From assembly GCF_019973775.1 (NCBI RefSeq), contig NZ_AP025032.1:372001-436000 (forward strand): 64,000 nt of DNA, read 5' to 3'. The notes under the pieces are model-generated. The model saw only the letters and a list, made by a program, of their open reading frames with translations, was not told the DNA's origin and did not search any database. Source of the DNA: Aureimonas sp. SA4125 (lineage in GTDB: Bacteria; Pseudomonadota; Alphaproteobacteria; Rhizobiales; Rhizobiaceae). This document shows positions 18,728 to 33,794 of this stretch, piece after piece. Numbering within the stretch: the first letter of the stretch is position 1; each line of letters begins with the position of its first letter. Position numbers and translations under genes: made by a program.

Positions 18728-19756
18728 ATGATTCCCGCAAGGGCCCCGGACTTCTGGTGGACCCGGCCGGGCTGGCAGGCCCTGCTGCTGTCGCCCCTCG
18801 CTTACGCCTATGGCGCCGCGGCGCGCTGGCGCCTGATCAATGGCGAACGGGCGGAGGCGGGTCTGCCGGTGCTGTGCATCGGCAACTTCACCGTCGGCGG
18901 CGGCGGCAAGACGCCGACGGCCCTGGCGCTGGGGCGGGCGGCGCTGACGATGGGCCTCAGGCCGGGCTTCCTGTCGCGCGGCCATGGTGGCGCGCTTCGG
19001 GGTCCGCTGCTCGTCGATCTCGCCCGCCACCATGCCGGCGATGTCGGCGACGAGCCGATGCTCCTCGCGCGTCTGGCGCCGACGGCCATCGCCGTCGACC
19101 GCAAGCTCGGCGCGGAACTGTTGCGTTGCGAAGCCGACTGCGATCTCGTCATCATGGACGATGGCTTCCAGTCGCAGCGGCTCAGCTTCGACCATGTGCT
19201 GCTCGTCGTCGATGCCGGACGCGGCCTCGGCAATGCCCGCGTCGTCCCGGCGGGACCTTTGCGCGCGCCTTTGGTCGACCAGATCAGCCATGCCGACGCC
19301 GTGCTCGTGATCGGCGAGGGGAGTGCCGGTGAGACGGCGATCCGCAGCGCCGCCAAGGGCGGCAGGCCGGTCTATGCGGCGCATCTGAGGCCGCGCCACG
19401 CGGACAACTTCGCCGGTCGGCGCTGCCTTGCCTTTGCCGGCATCGCCGATCCCGGCAAGTTTTACCGCAGCCTCGAGGGCCTCGGCGCCGACCTTGTCGA
19501 GACGCGGGACTTTCCCGACCACCATGTCTTCACCGCCGCCGAATTGCAGGGCCTGTGCGATGCTGCCGAGCAGCAAGCGCTTCAGCTCGTCACGACCCGC
19601 AAGGACGCGGTGCGGCTCAAGGCCGGCGGCGCGCTGGTCGAGGCTTTCGCCGACAGGATCGCGGTGCTCGACGTCGATCTCGTCTTCGCGCCGAGCGGGG
19701 TGCCCGAAGGCATCATCCGGGAGACCCTCGACGCCTTCCGCACCCGTCCTGCCTGA
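18728..19756 (+). CDS. lpxK: Tetraacyldisaccharide 4'-kinase
   Basis: LpxK phosphorylates the 4' position of the lipid A disaccharide. The 342-residue protein has the P-loop GNFTVGGGGKTPTAL, the DDGFQ motif in MDDGFQSQRL, and VVDAGRGLGNARVVPAGPLR. The N-terminal APDFWWTRPGW...LSPLAYAYG is the membrane-anchoring start, so the ATG at 18728 is preferred over one 78 bases upstream. It follows waaA by 49 bases. Confidence 0.95.
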   Translation: MIPARAPDFWWTRPGWQALLLSPLAYAYGAAARWRLINGERAEAGLPVLCIGNFTVGGGGKTPTALALGRAALTMGLRPGFLSRGHGGALRGPLLVDLARHHAGDVGDEPMLLARLAPTAIAVDRKLGAELLRCEADCDLVIMDDGFQSQRLSFDHVLLVVDAGRGLGNARVVPAGPLRAPLVDQISHADAVLVIGEGSAGETAIRSAAKGGRPVYAAHLRPRHADNFAGRRCLAFAGIADPGKFYRSLEGLGADLVETRDFPDHHVFTAAELQGLCDAAEQQALQLVTTRKDAVRLKAGGALVEAFADRIAVLDVDLVFAPSGVPEGIIRETLDAFRTRPA

Positions 19757-19771
19757 GGAAGCGGCGGCGGG

Positions 19772-20005
19772 TCAGCCCTGCTTCAGACGGGCGGCCAGCC
19801 TTGGATCCGATTCCATCTCGCGTTTCAGCGATGCTGCGGCGTCGACATAGGCTTCCTGTCGCTTGACGCTCCAGTAGCGGAGCGTGTCGAGCGGGATCGC
19901 CGCGCCGGTGACGGCACAGCGCACGAAGGCGCCGGGCGTCAGGATGGCGAAGTCGCCGTCGAGATATTTCAGCCTGGCCTCGCCGGCGGTATCCATTCGG
20001 TTCAT
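19772..20005 (-). CDS. DUF2093 domain small protein
   Basis: The 77-residue protein (MNRMDTAGEARLKYLDGDFAIL...) matches DUF2093, with the conserved PGAFVRCAVTGAAIPLDTLRYWSVKRQEAY. The conserved single Cys-x-VTG patch is present. Function unknown; the family is almost restricted to alphaproteobacteria and typically lies between lpxK and mutL, as here. An upstream in-frame ATG at 20059 is disregarded because the extension is not conserved. Confidence 0.87.
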   Translation of the reverse strand: MNRMDTAGEARLKYLDGDFAILTPGAFVRCAVTGAAIPLDTLRYWSVKRQEAYVDAAASLKREMESDPRLAARLKQG

Positions 20006-20127
20006 CATCGTCGCTGCCTTCGTCGCGGTCCGGCCGCATCGCTTGGGTGAAGCATCCATCGGCGGGAGAAGTCAACGCCGTTGCGGCCGACTTGTCCCGT
20101 GTACGGGAAGGGCACGGCCAGATCCCC

Positions 20128-22065
20128 TCAGCGCCGGCCGAAAAGGCGCTCGATATCGGCAAGCTTCAGCTCGATGAAGGTCGGCCGCCCGTGGTTGCAG
20201 GTGCCGGCACCGGGCGTCGATTCCATCTGGCGAAGGAGCGCGTTCATCTCCTCCTGCCGAAGCGTGCGCCCCGCCCGCACCGAGCCGTGGCAGGCAATGG
20301 TGGCGGCGACGTGGTCGATCTTCTGCAGGAGCCTGTCGGCGGTCTCGCAGTCGGCGAGCTCGTCGGCGAGGTCACGCACCAGCGCCGGCCCATCGACCTT
20401 GCCGAGGATCGCCGGCACGGCGCGGATCGCCACCGCGCCCGGCCCGAAACGTTCGAGCACGAGGCCGAAGCGCTCGAACTCGGGCGCCTGTTCGGCCAGC
20501 CGATCGGCGTCCTCGACCGGGAGGTCGACGATCTCGGGGATCAGCAGCATCTGCGCCGGCAGCGGCCGGGCGTGGATGGCGGACTTCAGCGCTTCGTAGA
20601 CGAGGCGCTCATGTGCCGCGTGCTGGTCGACGAGGACGAAGCCATCGGCCGTCTCGGCAAGGATGAAGGCGTCGTGGAGCTGGGCTCGCGCGGCGCCGAG
20701 CGGATATCGGGCCGACGTGTCGTCGGCTCGCTCACCGCCCGCGGGCAGAGTGTCCGGCGTCCGTGCCGCGGGCGGCAGGCCGGCAAAGGACCATTCCTCG
20801 GCCAGTCTCGGCTGGGCGTGCAAAAGGGCGTCCGCTGGATGACCCTCCAGCGTGGCGCCGAGCGGCCGGAAGGGAGACTGGTCCGGCGCATAGGCCGCCT
20901 GGGCCCCTTGCGAAAAGCCCGCGAAAGAGGATTTCGAGGGACTGCGCGCGCTCCAGCTGACGCCGCTCGTGTCCCACCCCCGCTCGCCTCCCGGCGGCTC
21001 GGCCCCATCGCTGGCGGCGGCCGGCGGTTGCCCGCCCGGACGGAAGCGTCCGAGGAGCCCGGCCGCCCCCTCGGTCGAGCCGCGCAGGCCGGCGCGCCAT
21101 AGCGTCTCGCGGATCGCGCCGACGATGAGGCCGCGCACGAGGCCGGGATCGCGGAAGCGCACGTCCGCCTTGGCCGGGTGGACGTTGATGTCGACGGCGC
21201 GCGGGTCGATCGTGAGGAAAAGGACCGCGATCGGGTGGCGGTCGCGCGCCATCACGTCGGCATAGGCGCCGCGCAGCGCCGAGAGGAGGAGGCGGTCCTT
21301 CACCGGCCTTCCGTTGACATAGAGATACTGGAACTGCGCATTGCCGCGGCTAAAACTCGGTAGGCCGGCAAAGCCCTCGAGCCGGATGTCCTCGCGCGAT
21401 GCATCGATCTCGAGGCTGTTCTCGGCAAAATCCTGGCCGACGACGGCACCGATGCGGCGGATCGGGCTCGCCGCCTCGAAGACCGTCTCGCTGCGGTCGC
21501 TCCCCGACAGCGAAAACCGCACCTCGGGGAAGGCGATGGCGATGCGGCGGATCACGTCGGTGATCGCCGCGGCCTCGGCCTTCTCGCTTTTCAGGAATTT
21601 CAGCCGGGCCGGGACGGCGTGGAAGAGATCGCGGACCTCGACCACCGTGCCGCGACCGAGCGCTGCCGGGCGTGGCCCGTCGAGCTTGCCGGCATGGACG
21701 GAAATCTCATGGGCGTCCGCCGATCCATCCTGCCGCGAGCGCAGCGACAGCCGGGCGACCGAGCCGATCGAGGGCAGCGCCTCGCCGCGAAAGCCGAGCG
21801 TCTCGATGGCGTGGAGGTCGTCGAGAAGCTTTGACGTGCAGTGCCGTCGCACGGCGAGCGGCAGTTCGGCCGCGGCGATCCCGTGGCCGTCATCGGTGAT
21901 GCGCAGGAGGCTCTTGCCGCCCCCCGCCGTCACGATGTCGATGCGGCGGGCCCCTGCATCGAGGGCGTTCTCGACGAGTTCCTTGACGACGCTCGCCGGC
22001 CGCTCGACCACTTCGCCGGCGGCGATCTGGTCGATGACGGTCTCTGAAAGCTGCCGGATCGACAT
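20128..22065 (-). CDS. mutL: DNA mismatch repair protein MutL
   Basis: MutL links mismatch recognition by MutS to strand incision. The 645-residue protein has the GHKL ATPase motifs [17 protein letters not shown] and [14 protein letters not shown]. After a Pro-rich linker (about 340-450), the C-terminal dimerisation domain contains [12 protein letters not shown], which fits the endonuclease motif DQHA-x2-E-x4-E, and CNHGRPT near the end. It is therefore of the endonuclease type expected in MutH-lacking bacteria. The ATG start gives the standard [29 protein letters not shown]. Confidence 0.97.
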   Translation of the reverse strand: MSIRQLSETVIDQIAAGEVVERPASVVKELVENALDAGARRIDIVTAGGGKSLLRITDDGHGIAAAELPLAVRRHCTSKLLDDLHAIETLGFRGEALPSIGSVARLSLRSRQDGSADAHEISVHAGKLDGPRPAALGRGTVVEVRDLFHAVPARLKFLKSEKAEAAAITDVIRRIAIAFPEVRFSLSGSDRSETVFEAASPIRRIGAVVGQDFAENSLEIDASREDIRLEGFAGLPSFSRGNAQFQYLYVNGRPVKDRLLLSALRGAYADVMARDRHPIAVLFLTIDPRAVDINVHPAKADVRFRDPGLVRGLIVGAIRETLWRAGLRGSTEGAAGLLGRFRPGGQPPAAASDGAEPPGGERGWDTSGVSWSARSPSKSSFAGFSQGAQAAYAPDQSPFRPLGATLEGHPADALLHAQPRLAEEWSFAGLPPAARTPDTLPAGGERADDTSARYPLGAARAQLHDAFILAETADGFVLVDQHAAHERLVYEALKSAIHARPLPAQMLLIPEIVDLPVEDADRLAEQAPEFERFGLVLERFGPGAVAIRAVPAILGKVDGPALVRDLADELADCETADRLLQKIDHVAATIACHGSVRAGRTLRQEEMNALLRQMESTPGAGTCNHGRPTFIELKLADIERLFGRR

Positions 22066-22095
22066 GGGGCGGGGCTCTGGACTTCAAAACGGAAT

Positions 22096-22121
22096 CACCT
22101 GCCCGGCGAACCGGGCAGGTG
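22096..22121. terminator. Perfect hairpin between glgX and mutL (first of two)
   Basis: CACCTGCCCGG, loop CGAA, CCGGGCAGGTG: an 11-bp perfect stem with a GNRA-like loop. It lies between the glgX stop and the mutL start, both on the minus strand. No T-run follows on that strand, so it may act as a mRNA-stabilising or factor-assisted termination hairpin. Confidence 0.6.
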
Positions 22122-22139
22122 AGGAAAGCTAGTCGCTGC

Positions 22140-22166
22140 GGCCGGCCGGATCAAATCCGGCCGGCC
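22140..22166. terminator. Perfect hairpin between glgX and mutL (second of two)
   Basis: GGCCGGCCGGA, loop TCAAA, TCCGGCCGGCC: an 11-bp perfect stem just downstream of the glgX stop on the minus strand. Together with the neighbouring hairpin it probably ends or protects the glycogen-operon mRNA before mutL. Confidence 0.6.
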
Positions 22167-22184
22167 CCGTGGAAGAAATGGCCG

Positions 22185-24299
22185 TCAGGCGGGCTCGGCC
22201 TCGCTTGCCGCCTTTTCCTCGATCGCCATCTGCGCTTCGAGTTCGCCGGCCTCTTCCAGCATGATGAAGACCGAGCGCGCCTTCACCACGAGGTCGTTCT
22301 GGTGGTCGACGCCGCGGGGCTCGAGATCGGGCCAGTCGGATTGGACATACAGCTGGAAATGCGCGCCGGGACGCGGTGCCGGCAGGCGGACCGTCCGATC
22401 CTCGTGGTCGCCGTTGATGTAGATCACCGCCCGCTCGCTCTCGGTCTCCTGGTCGTCTTCGCGCGGGCCATAGACGCTCATGCCGAGGAAGCGGCGGCTG
22501 CCGTCGTTCCAGTCGTCGTCGGTCAGCGCTTCGCCGTCCTCGCGCAGCCAGACGACATCGGGCATGTCGCCGCCCTTCACCGTGTCGCCGGTGAGGAAGG
22601 CGTCGGCGTTGAGCGCCGGATGCGCCTTGCGGAGCTTGGCGAGCTTGGCGGTGAAGTCGATCAGCAGCTGGTCGGCATGCTCCCAGTCGAGCCAGGTGAT
22701 CTCGTTGTCCTGGGCATAGCCGTTGTTGTTGCCGCCCTGCGTGCGGCCGAACTCGTCGCCGGCCACCAGCATCGGATTGCCGCGCGAGACGAGCAGCGTC
22801 GCCAGCATCGCGCGAATGTCCTTGCCGCGAGCCTCGATGATCGCCGGATCGTCGGTCTGGCCCTCGACGCCGTTGTTCCAGGAATGGTTGTCGTTGTGGC
22901 CGTCGCGGTTGTCCTCGCCATTGGCCTCATTGTGCTTCTCCTCGTACATCGCGATGTCGGCGAGGGTGAAGCCGTCATGCGCGGCGAGGAAGTTGACGCC
23001 GACCGAGGGCCTGCGGCCGTCATGGTTGTAGAGGTCGGCGGAACCCGCGAGGCGGGTCGCGAGCGCTCCGATCATGCCGTCCTCGCCCTTCCAGAACTTG
23101 CGGACATCGTCGCGGAACTTGTCCTGCCACTCGAACCAGGGTTTCGGGAAATTGCCGACCTGGTAGCCGCCGGGACCGACGTCCCAAGGCTCGGCGACGT
23201 GAATCCGGTCCTTCAGCACCGCATCCTCGGCGACCATCTTGAAGAAGGGCGCGTCGTGGCTGAAGCCCTCCGGCAGGCGGCCGAGGACGGTGCCGAGATC
23301 GTAGCGGAAGCCGTCGATGCCGGTGGTCTGGACCCAGGTCCGGAGAACGTCGACGAACATCTTCGCGACCGGCGGCTTGTGCGTGGCAAAGGTGTTGCCG
23401 GTACCGGTATCGTTGATCATGAATTCCGGCTGGCCGTCCGGGTGACGGTAGTAGAGGAGGTTGTCGAGGCCGCGATAGGAGATCGTCGGGCCGACTTCCG
23501 AGCCTTCGCCGGAATGGTTGAAGACGACGTCGAGAAGGACGCGGATGCCGCGCTCGTGCATCGCCTCGACCGCCCGCCGCACCTCGGCAAGACCCCCCGG
23601 CGACAGCCGGGGATCGGGCGCCATGTGGGTGATCGGGTTGTAGCCCCACGCATTGGTGAGGTTGTTCAGCATCAGATGCCCCTCGTCGATCCAGGCCGCG
23701 AGCGGCATGAATTCGACCGTGTCGATGCCGACGCGCTCGAGATAGTCGAGGAAGTGCGGCTCGGCCAGCGCGCCCACGGTGCCGCGCAGTTCGGCCGAGA
23801 CGTCGGGATTGCGCTGCGAGAAGGCGCGGATCGACAGCTCGTAGGTGAGGCCCGGCGCCGCGAAGGGCAAAGGCGAGGCGTCGCGCGAGGGGTCGATGAC
23901 GACGGCGCGCGGAATGAAGGCGGCGCTGTCGAGTTCGCGCTCCGGCGGGGCGGTGAGGCCCGGCTGGTAGATGAAGGGACGGTCGAGCTGGATCGCGTAG
24001 GGGTCGACGAGCAGCTTGGAATAGTCGAAGCGATGGCCTTCCTTCGGTGCATAGGGGCCGCGGGCGCGCAGGCCGTAGCGCGTTCCAACGGCCAGACCCG
24101 GGACGAAGCCGTAGCGGGTGCCGCCGTCGGCGCCCTCGAGCGTCAGACGGTCGGTCTCCTGCGTGCCGGCCTCGTCGAACAGGCAGACTTCGATGGCATC
24201 GGCATTTTCGGAATAGACGGCGAAGTGGATGCCGTCGGCGTCGAGCGTCGCGCCGAGTTCGGCGGGCTTGCCGCGTTCGGCCGTAATGGTGTTTGACAT
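22185..24299 (-). CDS. glgX: Glycogen debranching protein GlgX
   Basis: GlgX hydrolyses alpha-1,6 branches left after phosphorylase action. The 704-residue protein has an N-terminal CBM48-like domain (GKPAELGATLDADGIHFAVYSENADAIEVCLFD) and a GH13 isoamylase-type barrel. Visible motifs are the DVVFNHSGEG region, GFRYDLGTVLGR with the nucleophile Asp, and FLAAHDGFTLAD near the third catalytic position. It is the last gene of the glycogen locus. A short gap (about 25 bases) separates it from pgm. Confidence 0.95.
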   Translation of the reverse strand: MSNTITAERGKPAELGATLDADGIHFAVYSENADAIEVCLFDEAGTQETDRLTLEGADGGTRYGFVPGLAVGTRYGLRARGPYAPKEGHRFDYSKLLVDPYAIQLDRPFIYQPGLTAPPERELDSAAFIPRAVVIDPSRDASPLPFAAPGLTYELSIRAFSQRNPDVSAELRGTVGALAEPHFLDYLERVGIDTVEFMPLAAWIDEGHLMLNNLTNAWGYNPITHMAPDPRLSPGGLAEVRRAVEAMHERGIRVLLDVVFNHSGEGSEVGPTISYRGLDNLLYYRHPDGQPEFMINDTGTGNTFATHKPPVAKMFVDVLRTWVQTTGIDGFRYDLGTVLGRLPEGFSHDAPFFKMVAEDAVLKDRIHVAEPWDVGPGGYQVGNFPKPWFEWQDKFRDDVRKFWKGEDGMIGALATRLAGSADLYNHDGRRPSVGVNFLAAHDGFTLADIAMYEEKHNEANGEDNRDGHNDNHSWNNGVEGQTDDPAIIEARGKDIRAMLATLLVSRGNPMLVAGDEFGRTQGGNNNGYAQDNEITWLDWEHADQLLIDFTAKLAKLRKAHPALNADAFLTGDTVKGGDMPDVVWLREDGEALTDDDWNDGSRRFLGMSVYGPREDDQETESERAVIYINGDHEDRTVRLPAPRPGAHFQLYVQSDWPDLEPRGVDHQNDLVVKARSVFIMLEEAGELEAQMAIEEKAASEAEPA

Positions 24300-24324
24300 G
24301 GATGTCCCGTCAGGAGGAATGGTG

Positions 24325-27399
<3,075 letters not shown>

Positions 27400-27403
<4 letters not shown>

Positions 27404-28668
27404 CGATAGGTGAGCCGGTCGATCATCGGTTTGGTGACGAGGCAGATGCCGGAGTCGGTGCGGCGGAAGCGCTGAGCGTCGAGGACCGGATCCTCGCCGA
27501 TGACGAGACCGTCGGGAATGTCGACGCCGCGATCGATGACGACGTTGGTGAGCCTTGCGCTCCGGCCGATCGTGGCGTGCGGCAGGACGACGGCGTGGTC
27601 GAGGCTGGAATAGGAGCGTTGCCGGACGCCCGTGAAGAGCAGCGAACGACGGAGGCTGCCGCCGGAGATGATGCAGTCGCCGGAGACGAGCGAGGAGATC
27701 GCCTGGCCGCGCCGCCCCTCCTCGTCATGGACGAACTTTGCCGGCGGCGTGATTTCCGAATAGGTCCAGATCGGCCAGTTGCGGTCGTAGATGTCGAGCG
27801 GCGGCACCACGTCGGTGAGGTCGATGTTCGCCTGCCAGTAGGCGTCGACCGTGCCGACGTCGCGCCAGTAGGCGTCGTGCTCGTTCTCCGACAGGACCAC
27901 CGAGCGGTTGAAGGAATGCGCCTGCGCCGTGCCGTGGCGGACGATGTGCGGGATGATGTCCTTGCCGAAGTCGCGCGCCGACTTCGGATCGGCGGCGTCG
28001 CGGCGCAACTGGTCCATCAGGAACTTCGTCTCGAAGACATAGATGCCCATCGAGGCCAGTGCCGTGTCCGGGCGACCCGGGATCGCCGGCGGGTCCTTCG
28101 GCTTCTCGACGAAGTCGGTGATGCGGCCGGTCTCGTCGACATGCATCACGCCGAAGCCGACGGCCTCCATGCGCGGCACCTCGAGGCAGCCGACGGTGAC
28201 GTCGGCGCCGGTGTCGACATGCTGCTGCAGCATGATCTCGTAGTCCATCTTGTAGACGTGGTCGCCGGCCAGGATGATGATGTACTGCGGCGCGTAGTCC
28301 TCGATGATGTCGATGTTCTGGTAGACAGCGTCGGCCGTGCCCGCATACCACTGGTCCTCGGAGACGCGCTGGCTCGCCGGCAGCACGTCGAAGCTCTCGT
28401 TGCGCTCGGGCCGCAGGAAGTTCCAGCCGCGCTGCAGGTGGCGGATCAGGCTGTGCGCCTTGTACTGCGTCGCGACGCCGATGCGGCGGATGCCGGAGTT
28501 GATCGCGTTCGACAGGGCGAAGTCGATGATCCGCGTCTTGCCGCCGAAATAGACGGCCGGCTTGGCGCGATTGTCGGTCATTTCCATCAACCGACTGCCG
28601 CGGCCGCCGGCAAGGACATAGGCCATGGTATCGCGCGATATCGGCGCGTGGCGCTTGCGATCGGTCAT
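27400..28668 (-). CDS. glgC: Glucose-1-phosphate adenylyltransferase
   Basis: Makes ADP-glucose from ATP and glucose-1-P, the committed and allosterically regulated step of glycogen synthesis. The 422-residue protein has [29 protein letters not shown] at the nucleotide-binding site, [18 protein letters not shown] and a C-terminal left-handed beta-helix. The ATG of MTDRKRHAP (28666-28668) is chosen because a GGAGGA site (minus strand, 28678-28683) lies 9 bases upstream. The frame is open further upstream without conservation. Confidence 0.97.
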
Positions 28669-28896
28669 TTGCGAAAGTCCTCCCAGATTTTCCGGGGGTT
28701 CCGATCCGAAGGACCGGGCCCCTTGTTCGACCGCTGTGTAGTTACTCCGGCGTTCTGCCCCGTCGGCGGCCCGAGGTGGCAGATAGCGTCGTCGTCGGAG
28801 GCTTCCACGAAGACCTAAGGGCAAAGGTTTTGCCGGCGCAATCGGTCCGGGCGATCGTCACCGTCTTTTCGCGAAAGGAGAACGTTGGCCCGTGCT

Positions 28897-31413
<2,517 letters not shown>

Positions 31414-31414
31414 G

Positions 31415-33058
31415 TCAGGTCCTCATGGCGTGAAGGGCGGCGACGAGCCCCGCGGTCGAACTGTCGTGTCCGGTGGCATCGGTCTCGCCGGTGACGACGG
31501 GCAGGAGACCGGTTGCAAGTTCCTTGCCAAGCTCGACGCCCCATTGATCGAAGGCGTTGATCCCGAAGAGCTGCGCCTCGACGAACACGCGGTGCTCGTA
31601 GAGCGCTATCAGGCGACCGAGCGAATAGGGGTCGAGGCGGGCGTGGAGAAGAGTAATCGAGGGCCGATCGCCATCGAACTGCCGGTGCGGGGCGATCCGC
31701 TCGGCCTCCGCAGGGTCCATGTCCTTGGCCAGCAGCTGCTGGCGTGCCTCGTCCAAAGTTCGCCCGCGCATCAGCGCCTCGCTTTGGGCAAGGCAGTTGG
31801 AGACGAGCAGATCGTGGTGATGCGACAGCGCCGGCTCATGCCCGCTGGCGGCGACAATGAACTCGGCCGGGATCGTGTCCGTGCCCTGATGCAGCAGCTG
31901 GTAGAAGGCATGCTGGCCGTTCGTGCCGGGCTCGCCCCAGACGAGCGGGCCGGTTGCCGTCGACGTCCGCCTGCCGTCGAGGCCGACATGCTTGCCGTTC
32001 GATTCCATGTCGAGTTGCTGCAGGTAGGCCGGAAAGCGCGACAGCCGCTGATCGTAGGGCAGGATCGCGCGGGCGCCGTAGCCCTGCGCCACCCGGTGCC
32101 ACCAGCCGACGAGACCGAGGATCATCGGCAGATTCCCGCGCGCCGGCGCCGTGGCGAAATGCCGGTCCATCGCCCGCGCGCCGTCGAGAAAGGCGCGAAA
32201 ATGCTCCGGCCCGATCGCCAGCATCAGCGGCAGGCCGATCGCCGACCAGATCGAATAGCGCCCGCCCACCCAATCCCAGAAACCGAAGACGCGGGCAGGA
32301 TCGATGCCGAAGCCAGCCACCTTGTCGAGCGCGGTCGACACCGCGGCGAAATGCGCGCCGACGGCATCCTCGCCGAGCGCATCGGCGATGAAGGCGCGGG
32401 CGGCGGCGGCGTTCGTCATCGTCTCCGTCGTCGTGAAGGTCTTCGACGCGACGATGAAGAGGGTCGTCTCGGGATCGAGATGCCGCAGCGTGTCGGCGAT
32501 GTGCGCTGCATCGACATTCGAGACGAAATGCGTTCGCGGGCCGTCGTGAAAGGGGGCGAGAGCGAGCGTCGCCATGGCCGGCCCGAGATCGGATCCGCCG
32601 ATGCCGATGTTCACGACGTCGCAGAAAGCCTTGCCCGTCGCGCCGGTGATGGCGCCGCCCCGCACCGCCGACGAAAACCGGCCTGTCGCCTCCAGGACCG
32701 CTTCAATCGCCGGTCCAACCGCCTCGCCGTGGGCCGAAAATCCGTCCGCCACATGGCCGCGCAGGGCTACGTGCAGCACGGCCCGGCCCTCCGTCGCATT
32801 GATCGCTGCGCCGGCAAACATGGCGTCCCGCTTGCCTTCGATGTCGAAGAGGCGCGCCAGGTCGAACAGTGCATCGAGATCGTCGGCGCCGAGGGCGGTC
32901 TTGGAATAGTCGAGGAGGAGATCGTCGAGGCAAGCCGACATCGCTGAAAACCGCGCCGGCTGCTCGGCAAAACGGCTGGCGATCCCCTCCTTCGATGCGG
33001 CTGCGCCGCGACGGACGAGGTCCTGAATGGCCCGATCAGGCTCGGAGCGTTCCATCAT
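31415..33058 (-). CDS. pgi: Glucose-6-phosphate isomerase
   Basis: Interconverts fructose-6-P and glucose-6-P. The 547-residue protein has the two PGI signatures, [16 protein letters not shown] with [17 protein letters not shown], and [13 protein letters not shown] near the C-terminus, plus [13 protein letters not shown]. Two adjacent ATGs (33056-33058 and 33053-33055) are candidate starts, with a weak GAGA site upstream. It heads the glycogen locus, placing the entry enzyme from gluconeogenesis with glycogen turnover. Confidence 0.96.
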   Translation of the reverse strand: MMERSEPDRAIQDLVRRGAAASKEGIASRFAEQPARFSAMSACLDDLLLDYSKTALGADDLDALFDLARLFDIEGKRDAMFAGAAINATEGRAVLHVALRGHVADGFSAHGEAVGPAIEAVLEATGRFSSAVRGGAITGATGKAFCDVVNIGIGGSDLGPAMATLALAPFHDGPRTHFVSNVDAAHIADTLRHLDPETTLFIVASKTFTTTETMTNAAAARAFIADALGEDAVGAHFAAVSTALDKVAGFGIDPARVFGFWDWVGGRYSIWSAIGLPLMLAIGPEHFRAFLDGARAMDRHFATAPARGNLPMILGLVGWWHRVAQGYGARAILPYDQRLSRFPAYLQQLDMESNGKHVGLDGRRTSTATGPLVWGEPGTNGQHAFYQLLHQGTDTIPAEFIVAASGHEPALSHHHDLLVSNCLAQSEALMRGRTLDEARQQLLAKDMDPAEAERIAPHRQFDGDRPSITLLHARLDPYSLGRLIALYEHRVFVEAQLFGINAFDQWGVELGKELATGLLPVVTGETDATGHDSSTAGLVAALHAMRT

Positions 33059-33249
33059 CCGAAATTCTCTCGCGCTGTGTTGCCGGAGCCTGTCTGTCAC
33101 AGCGACTCTGTAAGAGTAAAGGCAATCTCACCAATGATCGATAGCTCGAGAGATAAATTTCACCGCGCTGCGACGCAGCCATCCCGCAGCGCGGCACGGC
33201 GAATCGCCCGACACCTCACACCGATGTCATCGCGCAATCAACCGTTTAG

Positions 33250-33274
33250 GGAACAAGGCCGCCATCCCGCGGTT
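33250..33274 (+). promoter_or_regulatory. Candidate EcfG (general stress response) promoter
   Basis: GGAAC (33250-33254), 16 bases, GGTT (33271-33274): one mismatch to the alphaproteobacterial EcfG consensus GGAAC-N16/17-CGTT. It lies about 62 bases upstream of the secreted-protein gene at 33337 on the same strand. Confidence 0.55.
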
Positions 33275-33336
33275 GTCTCTCCGACGCGCCGGCCGGGCCA
33301 AAGGCTGCCGACGCAGCATTCAAAGGGAGATATTCC

Positions 33337-33705
33337 ATGACCGCATACGCCTTGAACACGAAGACCGTGATGCTCGCCGGCGCGCTGGCCGCCTTCATCC
33401 TGCCTTCGGCCGCCTTCGCACAGGAAGCCACACCCGCCGGCGCGACCGCCGCGACAGCCGACAGCACCGGCAGTTTCACCATCGTTCGCCGCACTGCCGG
33501 CGAGATGCAGGCGGGCTCGGGAACCTCCGATGGCACGGTTCCGTCCAGCGCGAACACCAACACCGACGCTGCCTCCGTCCAGCGGACGATCGATGCCAAT
33601 CCAGGCCTCGGTGATGCCCTGGCCAAGGAAGGCGTCGTCATCGAGAACATCGGCGCGATTTCGGTGCAGCCGAACGGTCAGGTCGTCATCTACGACCGCA
33701 CCTGA
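33337..33705 (+). CDS. Small secreted protein of unknown function
   Basis: The 122-residue protein has a clear signal peptide (hydrophobic VMLAGALAAFILPSAAFA, cleavage after AFA) and a polar, Ala/Thr/Ser-rich mature part ending in a more ordered segment, VVIENIGAISVQPNGQVVIYDRT. There is a good ribosome-binding site (AAAGGGAGAT) 6 bases upstream. I do not recognise a named family. The EcfG-like promoter upstream and a strong terminator downstream suggest a single-gene, stress-induced transcript. Confidence 0.8.
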   Translation: MTAYALNTKTVMLAGALAAFILPSAAFAQEATPAGATAATADSTGSFTIVRRTAGEMQAGSGTSDGTVPSSANTNTDAASVQRTIDANPGLGDALAKEGVVIENIGAISVQPNGQVVIYDRT

Positions 33706-33730
33706 TCAGCGCGCCACGCGCAAGCTCGAG

Positions 33731-33760
33731 GGCATCGGTCGAAAGACCGGTGCCTTTTTT
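33731..33760 (+). terminator. Factor-independent terminator after the secreted-protein gene
   Basis: GGCATCGGTC, loop GAAA, GACCGGTGCC, then TTTTTT. The 10-bp stem has one G-T pair and is followed directly by six T on the + strand. It lies 25 bases after the stop at 33705. Confidence 0.88.
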
Positions 33761-33794
33761 CGTGGACGGTCGCCCGACTGCATTGGATGGACGG

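Noticed and set aside
22119..24296. 725-codon open frame on the + strand across glgX
   Set aside because: Antisense to a well-identified GlgX; no domain recognisable and composition typical of reverse-complemented high-GC coding DNA. The same holds for the frames at 28885-31494, 35131-37605 and 53841-56627.
28866..28877. TTTCGCGAAA palindrome before glgC as an operator
   Set aside because: Short and single; no matching site elsewhere in the window and no known regulator to assign.
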